Source of the DNA: Roseinatronobacter thiooxidans
GTDB taxonomy: Bacteria > Pseudomonadota > Alphaproteobacteria > Rhodobacterales > Rhodobacteraceae
Direction of reading: 5' to 3'
DNA: 64,000 nucleotides
NCBI RefSeq assembly: GCF_001870675.1
Contig: NZ_MEHT01000009.1
Location: forward strand, 186,001 to 250,000
Below the pieces are notes generated by a model. The model saw nothing but the letters and a program-made list of their open reading frames with translations. It was not told where the DNA came from and ran no database searches. Position numbers and translations under genes: made by a program. Positions 26,537 through 36,847 of this stretch are shown one piece after another (positions within the stretch are counted from its first letter, which is position 1; each line of letters starts with the position of its first letter).

Positions 26537-27727
26537 ATGAGTACCTCTCGAATGAATTGCACATATGACCTTGTTGTTATCGGTTCTGGTCCGGCGGGCA
26601 GCGCGGCTGCGCTGACGGCTGCGAAAGCCGGTCTTTCGGTTGCTCTGCTGGACAAATCGCCCTTCCCGCGCGACAAGCTGTGTGGTGGCGGGGTCACAGG
26701 ACGGTCAGTACGCTATCTGAACGACATTTTCGACATCGCTCCCAGTGACGCCTTGTTTTTACAAAGCACGCAGGTGCGTCTGGCCTTTGAGGGGCGGGCA
26801 ATCAGCGAACAACATACACCGACCCCCCTATATATGACCATGCGCCGCGACTTTGACGCAGCCTTGCACCATCAGGCAAGCGCCGCAGGTGTGCAGGTTT
26901 TTGCCCCTGTGCGCATTGCCGAAATCGACCTTGACGCCGTGTCGGTCACGCTGGCCGATGGCCGCCGCCTGACAGGGGCCGCGATGATTGGCGCAGACGG
27001 CGCGAATAGCGCAGTGGCGCGCGCGCTGTTTGGTCGCCCCTTCAACCCTTCTCAGATCGGCTTCGGGCTGGAGATAGAGATGGACCGCGCCCTTCTGGAT
27101 GACAACACAACCGAAATCGACCTTGGTGCGGCAAACTGGGGCTATGGCTGGGTTTTCCCCAAGCACGACTCGATCACGCTGGGGGTTGGCGGCATTCACG
27201 CGCTCAACCCCGATATGAAATCGCATTTTCGGACATATCTGGCGCGACACGCCCCAAAACTGGCCGAGACGGGTGATTTCAAATGCAAGGGCGCGTTTCT
27301 TCCTTTTGGCGCCTATCGCAAGGTTCCCGGGCGCGGACGCATCCTGCTTGCAGGCGATGCCGCAGGGCTGGTGGACCCGATCACAGGAGAGGGCATAGCC
27401 TGGGCCATGAAATCGGGGCAATTCGCAGGTCAGGCCGTGGTTGAAGCGCTGGCGCAAGGCGGGCCGGATCAGGCAATGGCGGCCTATATGCAGCGCGTGT
27501 CCTTCATTCACCGCGAAATTGAAGCTGCGCACCGCATCCGCACACTTATTTATTCGCGGCCCGTGCGCCCCTTCTTTCCCCGCGCGGTAGAGCGCAACCC
27601 CACCATGAGCCGCACCTATCTGCGGCTGCTGGCGGGCGATCTGGACTATGCCGATCTGGGCTATAAGGTCATGTTCCGCCTGATGCGCCGCTTGGGGGGG
27701 AGTTTGCTGTACCGCCGCGCTGCATGA
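26537..27727 (+). CDS. geranylgeranyl reductase family FAD-dependent oxidoreductase
   Basis: The 396-residue protein opens with a Rossmann FAD-binding motif (VIGSGPAGSAAALTAAKAG) and has PRDKLCGGGV, ADGANSAVARALFG and LLAGDAAGLVDPITGEGIAWAMKSG. This combination marks the geranylgeranyl reductase family that includes ChlP/BchP and archaeal lipid reductases. In phototrophic Rhodobacteraceae the true bchP lies in the photosynthesis cluster; no bacteriochlorophyll or carotenoid gene is nearby, so this is more likely a paralogue acting on another isoprenoid or quinone. It runs in the same direction as the rimO gene that follows. Confidence 0.82.
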   Translation: MSTSRMNCTYDLVVIGSGPAGSAAALTAAKAGLSVALLDKSPFPRDKLCGGGVTGRSVRYLNDIFDIAPSDALFLQSTQVRLAFEGRAISEQHTPTPLYMTMRRDFDAALHHQASAAGVQVFAPVRIAEIDLDAVSVTLADGRRLTGAAMIGADGANSAVARALFGRPFNPSQIGFGLEIEMDRALLDDNTTEIDLGAANWGYGWVFPKHDSITLGVGGIHALNPDMKSHFRTYLARHAPKLAETGDFKCKGAFLPFGAYRKVPGRGRILLAGDAAGLVDPITGEGIAWAMKSGQFAGQAVVEALAQGGPDQAMAAYMQRVSFIHREIEAAHRIRTLIYSRPVRPFFPRAVERNPTMSRTYLRLLAGDLDYADLGYKVMFRLMRRLGGSLLYRRAA

Positions 27728-27766
27728 GGGCTTTCCGCCCTGCTCTGCATGCACTATATCCCGCGC

Positions 27767-29155
27767 ATGAGTCAGAACCCAGCCGATCTTCGCCCCGATC
27801 TTGCCCCCCGCGCGCTGTTGCGTGACACCCCGCGCGCGGGCCAGCCGACCATCGGCATGGTCTCGCTTGGTTGCCCAAAGGCGTTGGTCGACAGTGAACG
27901 CATCCTGACGCGTCTGCGCGCCGAAGGGTATGGGATCAGCGCGGATTATGCAGGTGCAGATGCCGTCATTGTCAATACCTGTGGTTTCCTTGACAGTGCC
28001 AAGGCCGAAAGCCTTGAGGCGATTGGCGAGGCGCTGAGCGAGAATGGCCGCGTCATCGTCACGGGCTGTCTGGGCGCAGAGCCGGAATATATCACCGGCG
28101 CGCACCCCAAGGTGCTGGCGGTGACTGGCCCGCACCAGTATGAGGCGGTGCTGGATGCCGTGCATGCCGCCGTGCCCCCCAGCCCCGACCCGTTTATTGA
28201 CCTGATGCCCGCCACCAGTGTCAGCCTGACCCCGCGCCACTATAGTTACCTTAAGATATCAGAGGGTTGCAACCACAAGTGCAAGTTCTGCATTATCCCC
28301 GACATGCGCGGCAAACTTGTCAGCCGCCCCGCCCATGCCATTGTTCGAGAAGCAGAAAAGCTGGTTGAGGCAGGTGTCAGGGAATTGCTGGTGATCAGTC
28401 AGGATACATCTGCCTACGGGCTGGATATCCAGCACAAAACCGACCGTGGCCACCGCGCCCATATCACCGATCTGGCCCGCGATCTGGGCAGTCTGGGGGC
28501 ATGGGTGCGGCTGCATTACATCTACCCTTATCCCCATGTGCGCGAGTTGATCCCACTGATGGCCGAAGGGCTGGTGCTGCCTTATCTGGACATTCCGTTT
28601 CAGCACGCCCACCCCGACACGCTGCGGCGCATGGCGCGCCCTGCGGCGGCGGAACGCACCTTGGACCGCATCGCGGAATGGCGCGGCATCTGCCCCGAAA
28701 TCACGCTGCGTTCGACCTTCATCGTCGGTTATCCGGGCGAGACAGAGGCAGAGTTTCAGAACCTCTTGGATTGGCTGGATGAGGCGCAACTGGACCGTGT
28801 GGGCTGTTTTCAGTATGAAAACGTGGCAGGCGCGCGGTCTAACGCGCTGCCCGATCATGTGCCCGATGAAGTGAAAGCCGATCGCTGGGACCGCTTCATG
28901 GCCAAGGCGCAGGCCATATCAGAGGCAAAACTGGCCGCCAAAGTTGGCCAGCGCATGGATGTGATTGTCGATGACATAGATGCCGAGGGCATTGCCACCT
29001 GCCGCACCAAGGCCGATGCGCCCGAGATTGACGGCAACCTGTTCATTGACGAAGGCACAGGCGGCATAAGTGTCGGGGATATCGTTCGCGTGGAAGTTGA
29101 CGAGGCGGGCGAATACGACCTTTGGGGCCGATTGGTCAGCGCATCCCGCCCCTAA
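27767..29155 (+). CDS. rimO: ribosomal protein S12 methylthiotransferase RimO
   Basis: The 462-residue radical SAM enzyme methylthiolates an Asp of ribosomal protein S12. The N-terminal MTTase domain has its three cluster cysteines ([29 protein letters not shown]). The radical SAM triad lies in [13 protein letters not shown], and a C-terminal TRAM domain follows (about residues 395-460). The DSE motif after CPK and the IIPDMRG segment separate RimO from MiaB. ATG at 27749 and 27767 are both in frame and neither has a strong ribosome site. Confidence 0.94.
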   Translation: MSQNPADLRPDLAPRALLRDTPRAGQPTIGMVSLGCPKALVDSERILTRLRAEGYGISADYAGADAVIVNTCGFLDSAKAESLEAIGEALSENGRVIVTGCLGAEPEYITGAHPKVLAVTGPHQYEAVLDAVHAAVPPSPDPFIDLMPATSVSLTPRHYSYLKISEGCNHKCKFCIIPDMRGKLVSRPAHAIVREAEKLVEAGVRELLVISQDTSAYGLDIQHKTDRGHRAHITDLARDLGSLGAWVRLHYIYPYPHVRELIPLMAEGLVLPYLDIPFQHAHPDTLRRMARPAAAERTLDRIAEWRGICPEITLRSTFIVGYPGETEAEFQNLLDWLDEAQLDRVGCFQYENVAGARSNALPDHVPDEVKADRWDRFMAKAQAISEAKLAAKVGQRMDVIVDDIDAEGIATCRTKADAPEIDGNLFIDEGTGGISVGDIVRVEVDEAGEYDLWGRLVSASRP

Positions 29156-29158
29156 AGG

Positions 29159-31495
29159 TCAGGTCTTGCCGCGCATGGCCTGCAACAACGCCGCCCCCAA
29201 CGCGCCCTGACTGTCCGCAGCGGGTTGTTTTGACGGCTGATGCGCAGGCTTGGCGGGTTTTGCGCTGTGCTGCCCGCGCGGTTTGATGTCTTTTTGCTGG
29301 CGTGGCGCGCCACTCTCAGCCGCAGCACCCCCATCTTTGCGCATGCTCAAGCCGATGCGCTTAAGCGGCACGTCCACTTCCGTCACGCGTACCTTGACGA
29401 CATCACCTGCCTTGACCACCTCATGCGGGTCTTTCACGAAACGGTCGGCCAACTGGCTGACATGGACCAATCCATCCTGATGCACCCCGATATCGACAAA
29501 GGCCCCGAAGGCCGCGACATTGGTCACGGTGCCTTCCATCAGCATGCCTGCGCGCAGGTCTTTGATATCATCCACCCCATCGGTGAATCGCGCAGTGACA
29601 AAACTGGGGCGCGGGTCGCGGCCCGGTTTTTCCAGCTCTGCCAGAATATCGCGCACAGTTGGAAGGCCGAAATTGTCATCGACGAAATCTTGTGCGCGCA
29701 GGCCCTTTAAAGCCTCTGGCTGGCCCATGATGGCGCGAATATCGCGCCCGCAGGCCTGCACGATCCGGCGCGCCACGCCGTAGGCTTCGGGGTGTACGGA
29801 TGTGGCATCCAGCGGCTCGGCACTCTCGCGGATGCGCAGGAAACCTGCGCATTGCTCGAACGCCTTTGGCCCCAGCCCTGCCACTTTCAACAACGCCTTG
29901 CGGCTGGGAAACGCGCCTTGCGCGTCCCGATGCGCGACCACCGACTGCGCCAATGATGCCCCCAGCCCCGCCACCCGCGCGAGCAACGGCGCAGAGGCGA
30001 TGTTCAGGTCAACCCCCACCGCGTTCACTGCATCCTCGACCACCGCATCAAGGCTTTGGGCAAGGCGGCGCTGGTCCACATCGTGCTGGTATTGCCCCAC
30101 ACCAATGGATTGCGGCGTGATCTTGACCAGTTCGGCAAGCGGGTCTTGCAGCCGCCGCGCGATGGAAACCGCACCCCGCAGGCTGACATCCAGATCGGGA
30201 AATTCTTTCGCTGCCAGTTCAGAGGCCGAATAGATCGAGGCCCCCGCCTCTGACACGATCACGCTGGTGGGGCGCGCGCGGCCCTGTGGCATTGCCTTCA
30301 GCGCATCTGCCACCATGCGTTCCGTCTCGCGGCTGGCGGTGCCATTTCCGATGGCGATCAACTCAACCCCGTGCTGCGCGATCAGCTGCAAGATACGCGC
30401 CTGTGCGCCGCGCAAGTCGTTCTTGGGCTGGAACGGGTAAAGCGTGTCTGTCGCCACCAGCTTGCCCGTTGCATCGACAACTGCCGCCTTGACGCCGGTG
30501 CGGATGCCGGGGTCCAGCCCCAATGTGGCGCGTGGTCCGGCGGGCGCTGCCAGCAGCAAATCTTTCAGGTTGCGCGCAAACACCATGATTGCATCTTCAT
30601 GCGCGCGCTGGCGCAATTCGCCCATCAGGTCCGCATACATCGACAGGCTAAGTTTGACCCGCCATGTCCATGCCGCCGTTTTGCGCAACCACATATCCCC
30701 CGGTGCGTGGCCCGGAATGCCAATGGCCGCACCGATCATGGCCTGCGCACGCTCTACCCCTGTGTCAGGGTCGGGCGCGATGTCGATTGTCACAACTTCT
30801 TCTTTGGCCGCGCGCAATATCGCCAATGCGCGGTGTGACGGGATCGTGGCCCAGCTTTCGCTATGGTCGAAATAGTCGGAAAACTTGGCGCCCTCTGCCT
30901 CTTTCCCCGGTTGGACGCGAGCAGAAATGACCGCCTCTTTGCGCATGAAATCGCGCAATTTGCCCAATAGGGTGGCGTTCTCGCTCAACTCCTCGGTCAG
31001 GATGTCGCGCGCGCCGTCCAGTGCGGCTTTTACTGTTGGCACGGCCTCGGTCACATAAGCCTCTGCCAGTGCGTCTGGTTCTGCCGCGCGGTCGGCCAGA
31101 ATGGCGCGCAACAGCGGCTCCAGCCCGTTTTCGCGCGCAATCATGGCCTTGGTGCGCCGCTTTGGTTTGAAGGGCAGATAAATATCTTCCAGCGCGGCCT
31201 TCGTCTGCGCCGCGCCAATCGCTTGGGCCAGCGCATCGGTCAGTTTGCCCTGTTCGCGGATCGACCCCAGAATCACACCCCGCCGCGCCTCCATATCGCG
31301 CAGATAAACCAGCCGGTCGGACAGGGTACGCAATTGCGTGTCATCCAGCCCATCGGTGACTTCCTTACGGTAGCGCGCGATAAACGGCACTGTCGCGCCC
31401 CCGTCCAGCAGCGCAATCGCGGCGGCAACCTGCGCGGGGCGTGCATTGATTTCGGTGGCGATGGCCTGCGTGATACGCGGGTTTGGGTCTTGCAC
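29159..31495 (-). CDS. tex: Tex-family transcription accessory protein
   Basis: The 778-residue protein has the Tex architecture: an N-terminal helical part (IALLDGGATVPFIARYRKEVT), a YqgF/RuvX-like nuclease-fold domain (LGLDPGIRTGVKAAVVDATG), helix-hairpin-helix units (ASLAQSVVAHRDAQGAFPSR) and a C-terminal S1 RNA-binding domain at about 650-720 (EGTVTNVAAFGAFVDIGVHQ). A disordered, lysine- and glutamine-rich tail follows. Tex binds nucleic acids and RNA polymerase-linked complexes. The start is GTG at 31495 with AAAGGA 8 bp upstream. It ends 3 bp past the rimO stop and is convergent with it. Confidence 0.93.
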   Translation of the reverse strand: MQDPNPRITQAIATEINARPAQVAAAIALLDGGATVPFIARYRKEVTDGLDDTQLRTLSDRLVYLRDMEARRGVILGSIREQGKLTDALAQAIGAAQTKAALEDIYLPFKPKRRTKAMIARENGLEPLLRAILADRAAEPDALAEAYVTEAVPTVKAALDGARDILTEELSENATLLGKLRDFMRKEAVISARVQPGKEAEGAKFSDYFDHSESWATIPSHRALAILRAAKEEVVTIDIAPDPDTGVERAQAMIGAAIGIPGHAPGDMWLRKTAAWTWRVKLSLSMYADLMGELRQRAHEDAIMVFARNLKDLLLAAPAGPRATLGLDPGIRTGVKAAVVDATGKLVATDTLYPFQPKNDLRGAQARILQLIAQHGVELIAIGNGTASRETERMVADALKAMPQGRARPTSVIVSEAGASIYSASELAAKEFPDLDVSLRGAVSIARRLQDPLAELVKITPQSIGVGQYQHDVDQRRLAQSLDAVVEDAVNAVGVDLNIASAPLLARVAGLGASLAQSVVAHRDAQGAFPSRKALLKVAGLGPKAFEQCAGFLRIRESAEPLDATSVHPEAYGVARRIVQACGRDIRAIMGQPEALKGLRAQDFVDDNFGLPTVRDILAELEKPGRDPRPSFVTARFTDGVDDIKDLRAGMLMEGTVTNVAAFGAFVDIGVHQDGLVHVSQLADRFVKDPHEVVKAGDVVKVRVTEVDVPLKRIGLSMRKDGGAAAESGAPRQQKDIKPRGQHSAKPAKPAHQPSKQPAADSQGALGAALLQAMRGKT

Positions 31496-31637
31496 GGGAA
31501 CTGTCCTTTCAGGTGTCGGACCTCTGTCTTAGTCGCTCTGGGCTGTGCCGCCAAGAGGGGGCAGGCGACACACCTTGCCCCTGCCCCCAGTCTCGCCTAA
31601 ACCCAAGGGCGTATCGTCATTCATGAAAGGCATATCC

Positions 31638-32972
31638 ATGCGCCTGACCCGCTATTTCCTGCCTGTGCTGAAAGAGACCCCGTCCGAGGCGCAGATCGCC
31701 TCGCACCGGCTGATGCTGCGTGCAGGCATGATCAAGCAATCCTCGGCAGGGATTTATTCGTGGCTGCCGCTGGGCTACAAGGTGTTGCGCCGGATCGAAC
31801 AGATCGTGCATGAAGAGCAAATTCGCGCGGGCCATATTCCCATGCTGATGCCAACCATCCAGTCGGCAGATCTGTGGCGCGAATCCGGGCGGTATGATGA
31901 TTACGGGCAGGAAATGCTGCGCATCAAGGACCGGCACGACCGCGACATGCTGTATGGGCCGACGAATGAAGAACTGATCACCGATATTTTCCGCGCCCAT
32001 GTGAACAGTTACAAGGACTTGCCGCTGACGCTGTATCACATCCAATGGAAGTTCCGCGACGAGGTGCGCCCGCGCTTTGGCGTTATGCGGGGCCGTGAAT
32101 TCCTGATGAAGGACGGCTATAATTTCGACCTCGATAAAGATGCCGCGTTACACGCCTATAACCGCCATCTGGTCAGCTATCTGCGCAGCTATGAACGCAT
32201 GGGCCTGCAAGCCATTCCAATGCGGGCTGATGGTGGGCCGATTGGCGGCGATTACACGCACGAATTCCTTGTGCTGGCCGAAACGGGCGAGTCGGAAGTG
32301 TTCTATGACAGCGCGATCACCGATCTGAAATTCGGTGACCGCGCGGTGGATTACGATTCCGTGCCCGAATGTCAGGCGGTGCTGGAAGAGTTCACCTCGC
32401 GCTATGCGCGCACGGATGAAACCCATGACGAGGGTGTGTTTAACGAACAGGTGCCCGAGGAACGCCGCCGCACCGCGCGCGGGATCGAAGTGGGCCAGAT
32501 CTTCTATTTTGGCACCAAATATTCCGAGGCAATGGGCGCAACCGTGGTTGGCCCCGACGGGCAGCGCACGCCTGTGCATATGGGCAGCCACGGCATTGGC
32601 GTGTCGCGCCTGCTGGGCGCGATCATTGAGGCAAGCCATGATGACAAGGGCATCATCTGGCCTGAAGGTGTAACCCCCTTCCATTGCGGGATTGTGAACC
32701 TCAAGCAAGGGGACGCAGCCGCAGACGGGGCGTGCGAGGGGCTGTATAAGGCGCTGGTCGCCAAGGGGTTGGAGCCGCTCTATGACGACCGCAGCGAACG
32801 GGCGGGCGCGAAATTCGCCACGATGGACCTGATCGGCCTGCCTTGGCGCATTACAGTCGGCCCGCGCGGGCTGGAAAAGGGCGTGATCGAACTGACCTCG
32901 CGCCGCACGGGTGAAAGCGAGGAACTTAGCCCACAGGCCGCCGTAGACAGGATAGCGCATATCTATGGATGA
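31638..32972 (+). CDS. proS: prolyl-tRNA synthetase (short alphaproteobacterial type)
   Basis: The 444-residue class II aminoacyl-tRNA synthetase shows motif 1 ([19 protein letters not shown]), motif 2 ([21 protein letters not shown]) and motif 3 ([14 protein letters not shown]). A C-terminal anticodon-binding domain follows. At 444 residues it lacks the roughly 180-residue INS editing domain found in E. coli ProS, as is usual in Alphaproteobacteria, so mischarged Ala-tRNA must be cleared by a free-standing editor. ATG at 31638 has GAAAGG upstream; an earlier ATG at 31623 is possible. It overlaps the next gene by 8 bp. Confidence 0.95.
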   Translation: MRLTRYFLPVLKETPSEAQIASHRLMLRAGMIKQSSAGIYSWLPLGYKVLRRIEQIVHEEQIRAGHIPMLMPTIQSADLWRESGRYDDYGQEMLRIKDRHDRDMLYGPTNEELITDIFRAHVNSYKDLPLTLYHIQWKFRDEVRPRFGVMRGREFLMKDGYNFDLDKDAALHAYNRHLVSYLRSYERMGLQAIPMRADGGPIGGDYTHEFLVLAETGESEVFYDSAITDLKFGDRAVDYDSVPECQAVLEEFTSRYARTDETHDEGVFNEQVPEERRRTARGIEVGQIFYFGTKYSEAMGATVVGPDGQRTPVHMGSHGIGVSRLLGAIIEASHDDKGIIWPEGVTPFHCGIVNLKQGDAAADGACEGLYKALVAKGLEPLYDDRSERAGAKFATMDLIGLPWRITVGPRGLEKGVIELTSRRTGESEELSPQAAVDRIAHIYG

Positions 32973-33525
32973 TCTGAAACACCGCGATGGCCTGCCCGAT
33001 GCGCTGCGCATCCTGCTGGAGAAATATCCGCGCGACATGTGGGAAAGCCATCGCAATTTCGACGGGCTGACGCGGTTCTGGCTGGAGCGTCACCTGATGT
33101 TCCGCCGCGCGCTGGCGCAGTGGCAGGGCGATACGCGCGCTTTCCTTGACAAGGGCCGCGACCCTCGGAAGCACGGGCAGATGACCGCGCGGCTGGGCGG
33201 GTTTCTGATCAATGAATTGCACGGCCACCACCAGATCGAGGATACGCATTACTTCCCCGTCCTGTCAGAAAGCGAGAAACGCTTGGCGCATGGGTTTGAC
33301 TTGCTGGACGCCGATCATCACGCGCTGGACGGGGAACTTGCCGGTCTGACAGATGCCGCAAACACCCATCTGCGCGCCCTGCAAAACCGCAACGCCGATA
33401 CCAAAGCCAGCGCAGGCGCCATGCTTGCGCGGCTGGACGGGTTCCAGACATTCCTGAACCGGCATCTGGTCGATGAAGAGGAACTTGTCGTGCCGGTCAT
33501 CCTGCACCATGCGCTGAAATTCTGA
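32965..33525 (+). CDS. hemerythrin HHE domain protein
   Basis: The 186-residue protein has the hemerythrin metal-binding pattern: [40 protein letters not shown] and [17 protein letters not shown], supplying His and carboxylate ligands for a di-iron site. Such proteins sense or carry O2, NO or peroxide, or store iron. It starts inside the last codons of proS (8 bp overlap) and ends before a 265-bp gap, so it is translated with proS. No regulatory partner is visible. The specific ligand is unknown. Confidence 0.85.
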   Translation: MDDLKHRDGLPDALRILLEKYPRDMWESHRNFDGLTRFWLERHLMFRRALAQWQGDTRAFLDKGRDPRKHGQMTARLGGFLINELHGHHQIEDTHYFPVLSESEKRLAHGFDLLDADHHALDGELAGLTDAANTHLRALQNRNADTKASAGAMLARLDGFQTFLNRHLVDEEELVVPVILHHALKF

Positions 33526-33790
33526 CTGCCGTTATCAAAGGCTTCACCCTCAGTGCCGGTTGCGTGCTGCGAAAGAACCATCTCATGGCTGGGGTGCGGC
33601 ATGTCGCGGGGGCAAGACACGCCAAATCACGGCCCTGTGCTGCGCAGCGGCGCATCTGCGCGCAGCTTGACAAAGAGTGACCCAACTGTGAGCGGAGCGT
33701 TGCCGCGATATGCGGCTAATGCCTTTCCCTGCGCGTGAAATCCCGTTATCACAGCTTCGGAACAAATTTTAAGATATGGAGAATGGGCGT

Positions 33791-35056
33791 ATGCGCAGAG
33801 TCGTCGTCACAGGGCTTGGGATGGTCACCCCGCTGGCATGCGGCGTCGAAGAGACATGGGCGCGCCTGCTGTCCTGCCAATCCGGGGCGGGGCCAATTAC
33901 GCGCTTTGACGCCAGCCATCTGGCCACGACCTATGCCTGCGAAGTGCCGCGTGGCGACGGGTCTGATGGCAGTTTCAACCCCGATGACTGGATGGAGCCG
34001 AAAGAGGCGCGCAAGGTTGATGAATTCATCCTTTACGGTATGGCAGCCGCCATGCAGGCCGTGCGCGATTCCGGCTGGATGCCGCAGGATGAAGAAAGCC
34101 GCTGCCGCACAGGCGTGATGATCGGGTCTGGAATTGGTGGCCTGTCGGCCATTGCCGACACAGCCGTTTTGTTGAAAGAACGCGGCCCGCGCCGCGTGTC
34201 GCCCTTCTTCATCCCCAGCGCGCTGATCAACCTTGTTTCGGGGCAGGTCAGTATCCGCTACGGCTTCAAAGGGCCGAACCATGCCGTGGTCACCGCCTGT
34301 TCAACGGGTGCGCATGCGATTGGTGACGCCGCCCGCCTGATCCAATGGGGTGATGCGGATGTGATGGTCGCAGGCGGGGCGGAAAGCCCGATTTCCGAAA
34401 TCGGCATTGCAGGCTTCAACGCCTGCAAGGCGCTGTCCACCAAACGTGCGGACACCCCCAAAGCGGCCTCGCGCCCCTATGACGCAGACCGCGACGGGTT
34501 TGTGATGGGCGAAGGCGCGGGCGTTGTTGTGCTGGAAGAATATGAACACGCCAAAGCGCGCGGTGCAAAAATCTATGCCGAGGTGCTGGGCTATGGCATG
34601 TCGGGCGATGCCTATCACATTACTGCCCCGTCCGAAGATGGCGATGGCGCGCTGCGGTCGATGAAAGCGGCGGTGGCCCGCGCGGGGCTGGAGCCGTCGC
34701 AGATCGACTATATCAATGCACATGGCACCTCGACCATGGCCGATGTGATCGAGCTGGCCGCGGTCGAGCGTTTATTGGGCGATGCCGCAAGCAAGGCCAC
34801 CATGTCCTCTACGAAATCGGCCATCGGGCATTTGCTGGGCGCCGCAGGCGCGGTTGAGGCGATTTTCAGCATTTTGGCCATACGCGACCAGATCGCACCG
34901 CCCACGCTGAACCTTGACAACCCTGCCGTTGAAACGCCGCTGGATCTGGCCCCCAACGCCGCACGCAAGCGCGAGATCAAAATCGCGCTGTCCAACAGCT
35001 TCGGCTTTGGCGGCACCAATGCCAGCCTGATTCTGGGGAAAGTTGACGCTGGATGA
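33791..35056 (+). CDS. fabF: 3-oxoacyl-[acyl-carrier-protein] synthase II
   Basis: The 421-residue condensing enzyme elongates fatty acids. Cys170 in TACSTGAHAIG, His311 in NAHGTSTMAD and His347 in SAIGHLLGAAGAVEA form the Cys-His-His active site; NSFGFGGTNASL closes the protein. ATG at 33791 is preferred because GGAG sits 9 bp upstream, overlapping a spurious ATG at 33776. Its ATGA overlap with mltG shows coupled translation. acpP, which often precedes fabF, is not seen upstream. Confidence 0.96.
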   Translation: MRRVVVTGLGMVTPLACGVEETWARLLSCQSGAGPITRFDASHLATTYACEVPRGDGSDGSFNPDDWMEPKEARKVDEFILYGMAAAMQAVRDSGWMPQDEESRCRTGVMIGSGIGGLSAIADTAVLLKERGPRRVSPFFIPSALINLVSGQVSIRYGFKGPNHAVVTACSTGAHAIGDAARLIQWGDADVMVAGGAESPISEIGIAGFNACKALSTKRADTPKAASRPYDADRDGFVMGEGAGVVVLEEYEHAKARGAKIYAEVLGYGMSGDAYHITAPSEDGDGALRSMKAAVARAGLEPSQIDYINAHGTSTMADVIELAAVERLLGDAASKATMSSTKSAIGHLLGAAGAVEAIFSILAIRDQIAPPTLNLDNPAVETPLDLAPNAARKREIKIALSNSFGFGGTNASLILGKVDAG

Positions 35057-36219
35057 TTCGCCATATCGTCGCCAATGTGTTCACGCTGCTGATTGTCGGG
35101 CTGATCGGCCTTGCGATTGTGGTTTCTGCGGGCAAGCGCAGCTATTATGTCGAAGGGCCGCTTGAACAGGCAATCTGCTTTCGCGTGGCACCCGGTGCCT
35201 CGCTGCGTGTTGTGTCCAGCGGGCTGGCGCAACAAGGCGCGGTATCTTCAGAACAGGTGTTTCGCATTGGCGCGCAATATACCGAACGTGCGACCGCCCT
35301 GCGCTTTGGGTCTTATCTGATTCCCGAGGGGGCCTCGATGGATCAGATTACCGATATTCTGACGCGCGGCGGGGCCTCGACCTGTGGGTCTGAAATCCAG
35401 TACCGCATAGGTGTGACACGCATCGACACGCTTGTGCGCGAACTGGACCCTGCCACACAAAGCTTTCAGACCATCGTACAATTTTCCAGCAACGAAGAGC
35501 CGCCCGAGGATTACGCGCGGTTTGCAGAACAATCCGACATCCAGTACCGCATCACTGTGGCGGAAGGGGCGACAAGCTGGCAAATCTGGGAAGGGCTGCG
35601 TCTGGCCGAGTTCCTGAGCGGCGAGGCAGGCGATGTGCCCCGCGAAGGCTGGCTTGCACCCGACAGTTATGCCGTGCAACGCGGCGCAGATCGCCAGACC
35701 CTGCTGGCCGAGATGGAAGCCCGACAAACCCGCATCCTGACAGAGTTGTGGGAGGGGCGCGCAGACGGGCTGCCCTATGAGACAGCAGAAGAGGCGTTGA
35801 TCATGGCCTCGATCGTGGAGAAGGAAACCGGACAGGCAGACGAGCGGCGCCAAGTTGCAAGCGTGTTCGTCAACCGGCTTGGCATTCCGATGCGCCTGCA
35901 AACCGACCCGACAGTGATTTACGGCATCACCCAAGGGCAAGGCACGCTGGGGCGCGGGCTGCGCCGGTCCGAACTGGACGCGGTTACCCCCTTTAACACC
36001 TACCGCATCGACGGCTTGCCCCCCACGCCCATTGCCAACCCCGGCCGCGCGGCCATTGCCGCCGCACTGGACCCCGATGATACACCCTATCTGTATTTCG
36101 TGGCCGATGGGACGGGGGGACATACCTTCACCACCAATCTGGCCGATCATAACCGCGCGGTCGCGCGCTGGCGCGAGATCGAGGCAGAACTGCGCGCGCG
36201 CGAGCAGGCGGCGGAGTAA
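35053..36219 (+). CDS. mltG: endolytic peptidoglycan transglycosylase MltG
   Basis: The 388-residue membrane protein has one N-terminal helix (VFTLLIVGLIGLAIVVSAG) followed by a periplasmic YceG domain. The catalytic Glu lies in MASIVEKETGQADERRQVASVF, with LQTDPTVIYGITQG and FNTYRIDGLPPTPIANPG farther on. MltG cleaves nascent glycan strands and sets their length. It overlaps fabF by 4 bp (ATGA), the common fabF-mltG order. The family is usually around 340 residues; this copy is slightly longer. Confidence 0.92.
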   Translation: MIRHIVANVFTLLIVGLIGLAIVVSAGKRSYYVEGPLEQAICFRVAPGASLRVVSSGLAQQGAVSSEQVFRIGAQYTERATALRFGSYLIPEGASMDQITDILTRGGASTCGSEIQYRIGVTRIDTLVRELDPATQSFQTIVQFSSNEEPPEDYARFAEQSDIQYRITVAEGATSWQIWEGLRLAEFLSGEAGDVPREGWLAPDSYAVQRGADRQTLLAEMEARQTRILTELWEGRADGLPYETAEEALIMASIVEKETGQADERRQVASVFVNRLGIPMRLQTDPTVIYGITQGQGTLGRGLRRSELDAVTPFNTYRIDGLPPTPIANPGRAAIAAALDPDDTPYLYFVADGTGGHTFTTNLADHNRAVARWREIEAELRAREQAAE

Positions 36220-36545
36220 ATTAGGCCTGCGGCTGTTCTGGTGGTGACTTGCTGGTTTGCGGGACTTCGCGGCCATCGCAGTTCTGGGTGCAAAGCCGCG
36301 CAGCGTCGGGCCATATCCCACACCCTGCCAAAGTGGCGCATACCAGAGCAATCCATCAGCACCGCGTTTCAAGGCCGGACTTGTCCAGCGGCAGATGCAG
36401 ATATGGTCCTCATCGCCGTTCGGACAATGCGATGCCGCTTTCTCTGGCATTTGGCCAAACGGTATCTGATGGCTGATCATGGAACGGGCCCGCGCGATTG
36501 CCGCACATATCCGGGTCTGCGAGTTGTGCGATCACCGCCGCAGGT
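36220..36545. other. intergenic region, no recognised gene
   Basis: After mltG there are about 330 bp with short open frames in several phases but no conserved segment, no tRNA-like cloverleaf that I can find, and no clear terminator. It is followed by the decayed remnant at 36546-36777. Confidence 0.45.
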
Positions 36546-36777
36546 TTAACCACAAAACGCGCTGCTGCCCTGCCCCGCCAGCCACAGATTGACCACAAGC
36601 ATGAGTGACCCCAGGCCCGCGCCCGACAGGTCAATCGGCCAATCCGACAGGCGCGTATAAATGCCGGTCCACCAGCACCTCGAACCCTGTGCGCGCGGCA
36701 AGTGCGGCAGGCGTGCCGAATTCCTCGATCGACATGGCAAGACGACGCCCGTAACGCTGAACAGGAAGCGCCCCATG
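36546..36777 (-). pseudogene. possible decayed coding remnant
   Basis: Two adjoining frames on the minus strand each look protein-like. The first, about 36777 to a stop at 36631, reads ALPVQRYGRRLAMSIEEFG and continues to a FEVLVDRHLYA segment. The second takes over where the first degenerates and reads LSDWPIDLSGAGLGSLML, then a Leu-rich end, to a stop at 36546. A single frameshift would join them into one open segment. There is no start codon or ribosome site and I do not recognise the parent family. It lies past the 3' end of phnE2, so it may be a lost last gene of the phn operon. Confidence 0.3.
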
Positions 36778-36847
36778 TCAAAGCGCAAAAGCTGGAACAG
36801 ATATGTAACAGGTTTACGTCGCTTGCGCCTTTAGCTGTGCACCGCGA

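Noticed and set aside
26537-27727. bacteriochlorophyll geranylgeranyl reductase BchP
   Set aside because: The family fits but no bch, crt or puf gene is nearby, so only the family name is used.
33746-33775. promoter TTATCA/TAAGAT for fabF
   Set aside because: The implied transcript start would leave the fabF ribosome site outside or at the very end of the mRNA.
36220-36545. possible structured RNA (SRP, tmRNA or similar) after mltG
   Set aside because: No conserved core segment of these RNAs could be recognised, only moderate GC stems.
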